A stretch of 64,000 bases of DNA, from contig JBMNPM010000001.1 of NCBI GenBank assembly GCA_050943595.1, forward strand, positions 62,001 through 126,000, in the 5' to 3' direction. This DNA comes from JAXGXJ01 sp050943595. Its GTDB lineage: Bacteria; Actinomycetota; Thermoleophilia; RBG-16-64-13. The notes beneath the pieces were generated by a model. The model worked only from the letters and a program-made list of their open reading frames with translations. It was not told the DNA's origin and made no database searches. Made by a program: the position numbers and the translations under genes. Below, one piece after another: positions 60,434 to 64,000 of this stretch (positions are counted from its first letter, which is position 1; each line of letters opens with the position of its first letter).

Positions 60434-61072
60434 GTGCGTGCGGTGGTAGTTGCCGGATCCGATCTCAATGAGACCTTGGACACCTCATTGCTGGCGACGG
60501 CCGACGTCCTGGTCGCCGTCGACGGGGGAGCGGACGCTCTAGCCCGCGTAGGTGCACTGCCGGCTGTTCTCGTCGGCGATCTCGATTCCATCACTCCGCA
60601 CACCCGTGCGCATCTCGATACGCAGGGGGTGGAAGTGGTGCTCCTACCTGTTGCCAAAGATATCACCGATACCGAAGCCGCCCTTCGTCTGGTGGTGGAG
60701 CGAGGTGCCGACGACATCGTCGTTCTAGGCGCTCTGGGTGGGCCTCGTCTCGACCACCTGGTCGGCAATCTGCTGCTGCTCACCGCCAATTGGTTGGTCG
60801 GGTGCCGGGTTTGCCTGATCGACGAGCGGCACGAGGCCTTTCTGTGTGGAGGTGATGCCGTCTTGATGGGGGAGCGTGGTGACACGGTTTCCTTGATTCC
60901 GCTGACGTCTGAGGTGACCGGTGTATCTACTGAAGGGCTCTTGTATCCGCTGACGGGCGAGACGCTACGTTGGGCGGTCACGCGCTCCCTCAGCAACACC
61001 ATGATTAGAGATGAGGCACGTGTGACCCACAGCGACGGTCAGTTACTCGTTATCCACTATCGAGGGAGATGA
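60434..61072 (+). CDS. Thiamine pyrophosphokinase
   Basis: 212 residues from GTG 60434; earlier in-frame codons would lie in the riboswitch expression region. The signature is VAVDGGADALARVGALPAVLVGDLDSI, of which DGGADAL and GDLDSI form the active site. A second motif is DITDTEAALRL, then GALGGPRLDHLVGNLLLL. It makes thiamine pyrophosphate from thiamine and ATP. Being first after the TPP riboswitch, it is repressed by its own product. It overlaps the next gene by ATGA. Confidence 0.93.
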   Translation: MRAVVVAGSDLNETLDTSLLATADVLVAVDGGADALARVGALPAVLVGDLDSITPHTRAHLDTQGVEVVLLPVAKDITDTEAALRLVVERGADDIVVLGALGGPRLDHLVGNLLLLTANWLVGCRVCLIDERHEAFLCGGDAVLMGERGDTVSLIPLTSEVTGVSTEGLLYPLTGETLRWAVTRSLSNTMIRDEARVTHSDGQLLVIHYRGR

Positions 61073-61407
61073 TACTCATGGATGGCACATCAACCACAAG
61101 AGAAGGCTACCAGAGCCCCGACATCGTTGGCTGCCAGTTCTCCATCTATCCCCTGCGACAGCCTGACTTGGATGGTTCTATCCGTGGGGCGATCCAGGCT
61201 GCGGCAGATCAGGGGTGCCGCGTGCGGGTACAGAACCTGAGCACATTGCTCTCCGGAAGCGAAGATGAGGTACTCGCAGGGTTGCGCGCGGCCTTCCGTG
61301 CCGCGCAGGAGCGTGGCCCTATGGTTATGGTCGCCACCTTAGTGGCCGGCATGCCCACCGACGAACTGGTGGGTAAGATCCAGCAGGAGCTTGACGCCGG
61401 CACGTGA
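61069..61407 (+). CDS. Thiamine/HMP-binding protein of the YkoF/MTH1187 fold
   Basis: 112 residues. VGCQFSIYPLRQPDLDGSIRGAIQ and VQNLSTLLSG match the thiamine-binding PF01910-type pattern (GCQxSxYPL and LST). The fold is a single ferredoxin-like domain. It may store or hand over thiamine or its pyrimidine moiety in the cytoplasm; it has no signal peptide. It is coupled to thiN and the permease by four-base overlaps. Confidence 0.85.
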   Translation: MILMDGTSTTREGYQSPDIVGCQFSIYPLRQPDLDGSIRGAIQAAADQGCRVRVQNLSTLLSGSEDEVLAGLRAAFRAAQERGPMVMVATLVAGMPTDELVGKIQQELDAGT

Positions 61408-62210
61408 GGACTGCCGCCAGGACATTGTGGCGCAGTGATGTCGTTCCGCCCCTGTCGCTCCTTGTCGCACTCGGTCTGGCCTGGTATTTCGTAGCCGAGT
61501 TCAGCGGCCTTGGATCGTTCGTTCTGCCCTCGCCGGTGGACGTTGCGCGGGCAGCCTGGGAGACTCGTGGTCTCCTCTTTGATGCGGTCGGCACTACGGT
61601 GATGGCGACTGCGATAGGGTTGTTTATCGCTCTCGTGGCCGGGGTGGGGTTGGCGGCTCTGATTGATTTCTGGCCGTTGGCGCGCCGGGCCCTTTACCCA
61701 CTCCTGGTGGTATCACAAACGTTGCAGATACTAGCGATCGCACCCATCCTGGTCATTTGGTTTGGGTTCGGAATGGTTCCGACCGTCTCTATCGTTGTGC
61801 TGTTCTGCTTCTTTCCGCTAACCATAAGCACTGCCGATGGCTTGGCGTCCTCAGATCCAGAATTGGTGGCCCTGCTCCGGGCCATGGGGGCTGGTAGGCG
61901 ACAGATCTGGAGGATGGTGCGACTGCCGTCGGCTCTGCCGTCGTTCTTCACCGGGTTGCGCATGGCGGTCACATACAGTGTGGTGGCGGCGACCGTTGGA
62001 GAGTGGGTGGGAGGCTCCCCGGGGCTGGGGCTGTATCTGCTCCGCTCCAAGAATTCGCTTGCGACGGACCAGGTGTTCGCGGCTATGTTCGTCACGTCGT
62101 TGCTGAGCATATGCCTGTTTCTATTGGTTATGGGTATCGAGCGAATCGCGCTGCCCTGGTACTACTCCGCGCAGCGGCAGGAGCAGTGGGAAGGCCAGGG
62201 CATCTACTGA
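61404..62210 (+). CDS. ThiX-type ABC transporter permease
   Basis: 268 residues from GTG 61404. About six membrane helices; the permease-ATPase contact loop is ELVALLRAMGAGRRQIWRMVRLPSALP (short form: RAMGAGRRQIWRMVRLP). The AVTYSVVAATVGEWVGGSPGLGLYL segment is typical of SsuC/ThiX-like permeases. It imports a pyrimidine precursor of thiamine with ThiY and ThiZ. The substrate follows from the riboswitch context. Confidence 0.9.
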   Translation: MRTAARTLWRSDVVPPLSLLVALGLAWYFVAEFSGLGSFVLPSPVDVARAAWETRGLLFDAVGTTVMATAIGLFIALVAGVGLAALIDFWPLARRALYPLLVVSQTLQILAIAPILVIWFGFGMVPTVSIVVLFCFFPLTISTADGLASSDPELVALLRAMGAGRRQIWRMVRLPSALPSFFTGLRMAVTYSVVAATVGEWVGGSPGLGLYLLRSKNSLATDQVFAAMFVTSLLSICLFLLVMGIERIALPWYYSAQRQEQWEGQGIY

Positions 62211-62232
62211 ATCATCAGAAGGAGAGTTGTAT

Positions 62233-63243
62233 ATGAAACGCGTGTCTCTTATCGTGTTGACGCTGCTGTTGGCGGTGTCGGTAGTCGCCTGTGGGGGCGA
62301 CGCGTCGACAGAGTCAACGACCCCGAGATCAACGGCGTCGGGGTCGGTGCCGGTGACCCTCATGCTCGATTGGGTGCCGAACACCAATCACACAGGTGTC
62401 TATGTCGCTCAGCAGAAGGGGTATTTCAAGGAGGCTGGGCTCAACGTCAAGATCGTTGAACCCGGTGAGGTCTACCCGGAGGGAGCGGTCGCCAGTGGTG
62501 CTGCCGATTTCGGCATCAGCTTCCAGGAGTCTGTCACCCTTGCTCGGGCTGAGGGTGCGCCCATTGTTTCTGTTGCCGCAGTACTTCAGCACAATACGTC
62601 GGGCTTCGCTTCGCTCGCCGGTCTCGGCGTTGCCGGACCGGCGGATTTTGAAGGGTTGCATTATGGTGCCTGGGGATCGCCCTCTGAGATTCCCACCTTA
62701 AAAGCCCTCATGGAAGGTGTGGGTGCCGATTTCAACAGGCTGAAGATGGTGACCACCGGTTTTGCGGATGCGCTTGCGCTTTTATCTCAGAAACAGGTGG
62801 ATCTGGTGTGGATCTACTACGGTTGGCAGGGCATCCAGGCGAAGCAACAAGGTATCGACCTCGACATCGTCATGATGCAGGACTATCTGGATTCCGTCCC
62901 TGATTTCTACACGCCTGTGGTGATCGCCGGAGAGTCGACTATTGCTCAGAGACCCGACACGGTGAAAAGGCTCATCGGGGCGCTGTCCCGTGGGTATACG
63001 TTCGCGGCTCAGAATCCGGACGAAGCGGCGGATATCCTCATGGCGGCGGCGCCGGAGTTGGACAAGGAGTTGGTTAAAGAGAGCCAGAGGTGGATCTCAC
63101 CTTACTACATAGCCGAAGCGCCTCGCTGGGGGGAGCAGAAGGAGAGTGTCTGGCAGGGCTATTCCGACTGGCTGGCCAAGAACGGTGTTGTCGCCTCCTC
63201 AGACGATGTCAAGAAAGCATTCACGAACCAATTCTTGCCTTGA
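62233..63243 (+). CDS. ThiY-type substrate-binding lipoprotein (NMT1/THI5 family)
   Basis: 336 residues from ATG 62233. A lipoprotein signal (LTLLLAVSVVAC with the lipobox VVAC) anchors it outside. The mature part begins VTLMLDWVPNTNHTGVYVAQ, the NMT1/THI5 pattern, with FGISFQESVTLARA. The family binds formylaminopyrimidine or related HMP precursors. It follows the permease by 22 bases. Ribosome site AGGAGAG. Confidence 0.93.
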   Translation: MKRVSLIVLTLLLAVSVVACGGDASTESTTPRSTASGSVPVTLMLDWVPNTNHTGVYVAQQKGYFKEAGLNVKIVEPGEVYPEGAVASGAADFGISFQESVTLARAEGAPIVSVAAVLQHNTSGFASLAGLGVAGPADFEGLHYGAWGSPSEIPTLKALMEGVGADFNRLKMVTTGFADALALLSQKQVDLVWIYYGWQGIQAKQQGIDLDIVMMQDYLDSVPDFYTPVVIAGESTIAQRPDTVKRLIGALSRGYTFAAQNPDEAADILMAAAPELDKELVKESQRWISPYYIAEAPRWGEQKESVWQGYSDWLAKNGVVASSDDVKKAFTNQFLP

Positions 63244-64000
63244 TACCGCGGATCGAACTACGACACGTGAGTAAGACGTTCGTGGGCGGCGGCCGCGTTG
63301 TTCCGGCACTGCGCGATGTCTCTTTCCAGGTGATGCCTGGGGAGTTCATCACCATCATAGGGGCCAGCGGCAGCGGCAAGAGCACGTTGTTCAACCTCTG
63401 CGTGGGGCTGCTTGAGCCGGATGAAGGTGCGATCGTCATCGACGGTGTGGAGCCTGAGAAGCGTCTGGGCATGGTTGGCTACATGCCTCAACGCGACCTG
63501 CTGCTGCCTTGGCGAAGTGTCCTGGATAACGTACTCCTGCCGCGGGATGTCAGAGGCATTCCGCGGCAGGAGTCGCGGCACGAGGCGCTGGGGATGTTGG
63601 AGTACTTTGGATTGAGTGGCTTTGAGCAGGACTATCCGTCCGCGCTGTCTGGGGGTATGCGCCAACGTGCCGCCCTACTGCGGACCTGGCTCACAGATTG
63701 CGACACCTTGCTATTGGATGAACCATTCGGAGCGCTGGACGCTCTCACGCGTAAGGAGCTCCAGGATTGGCTGCTGCACGTGTGGGAAGAGTTCGGAAGA
63801 ACGGTGATGTTTATTACCCATGATGTAGAGGAGGCCGTTTATCTTGCCGACCGAGTGATCGTTCTCAGCTCCCGTCCGGGTACGGTGCAGCGGGAACTGA
63901 CCGTGGATCTACCCCGACCCCGCCGGCAGGGGATGGTTGCAGAGCCCGGCTTCGGTATCTACGTCCGGGATCTACTGCGGGATCTGGGCGTCGATACGTG
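63240..64000 (+). CDS. ThiZ-type ABC transporter ATP-binding protein (3' end at window edge)
   Basis: TTG 63240 overlaps the ThiY stop (TTGA); no ATG is better placed. IELRHVSKTF is followed by Walker A GASGSGKSTL, signature LSGGMRQRAALLRTW, and Walker B LLLDEPFGALD, all intact. At least 253 codons remain open to the window end, near the full length of such ATPases, and the last two bases TG could begin the stop. It energises ThiX. Confidence 0.93.
   Translation, partial: MIPRIELRHVSKTFVGGGRVVPALRDVSFQVMPGEFITIIGASGSGKSTLFNLCVGLLEPDEGAIVIDGVEPEKRLGMVGYMPQRDLLLPWRSVLDNVLLPRDVRGIPRQESRHEALGMLEYFGLSGFEQDYPSALSGGMRQRAALLRTWLTDCDTLLLDEPFGALDALTRKELQDWLLHVWEEFGRTVMFITHDVEEAVYLADRVIVLSSRPGTVQRELTVDLPRPRRQGMVAEPGFGIYVRDLLRDLGVDT

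Overview
The window comes from a high-GC, Gram-positive-type genome, most likely an anaerobic member of Actinomycetota (a Coriobacteriia-like or other deep-branching lineage; this is inferred). The reasons are the gene order rpmE, prfA, prmC/tsaC, rpiB, glyA, atp operon, murA; the block rplM-rpsI then (glmS) acpS-nnr; ThyX; a LytR-CpsA-Psr protein; and secA-prfB-ftsEX. I saw no rRNA, tRNA, CRISPR array, transposase or phage gene.

Region 1 (1-11,990) is an accessory locus for anaerobic polyphenol metabolism. It holds two copies of a molybdenum enzyme very like pyrogallol-phloroglucinol transhydroxylase (large plus iron-sulfur small subunit). The first copy is cut by the window edge. The copies look identical over at least 2,840 bp (1-2840 and 5525-8364). 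Between them lie an acetate-transporter-like membrane protein, a TetR regulator and a 58-codon relic of another transhydroxylase. A third, divergent large/small pair follows (8495-11922). Its active-site surroundings differ, so its substrate is probably different. This is the best candidate for an undescribed activity here.

Region 2 (12,000-41,900) is mostly housekeeping: rplM-rpsI; a PLP racemase; a tri-domain AcpS-NnrE-NnrD protein; a CBS protein; a CCA-adding-type enzyme; rpmE; thyX; a DUF1385 protein; prfA; a fused PrmC-TsaC; rpiB; glyA; dCMP deaminase; the F1Fo ATP synthase operon; murA; an LCP protein; a purine-nucleoside-phosphorylase-like protein with ahcY and mtnA; a sugar-nucleotidyltransferase; comFC; and hpf.

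Region 3 (42,000-57,760) is secA, prfB (with a +1 frameshift site), ftsEX, a murein hydrolase activator, ctpA, rsmE, a HIT protein, phoH, pgpH, ybeY, a GNAT protein, deoC and recO. Region 4 (57,860-64,000) has guaB and a methyltransferase on the minus strand, then a TPP-riboswitch-controlled operon for thiamine pyrophosphokinase and a ThiXYZ-type pyrimidine-precursor transporter.

A recurring oddity is that two core genes survive only as scars keeping both ends. A 34-codon glmS remnant (14101-14205) and a yqeY remnant (51531-51701) have lost their middles but keep the overlapping stop/start junctions with neighbouring genes. Either operon punctuation was retained during gene loss, or the assembly has collapsed; read mapping would decide.
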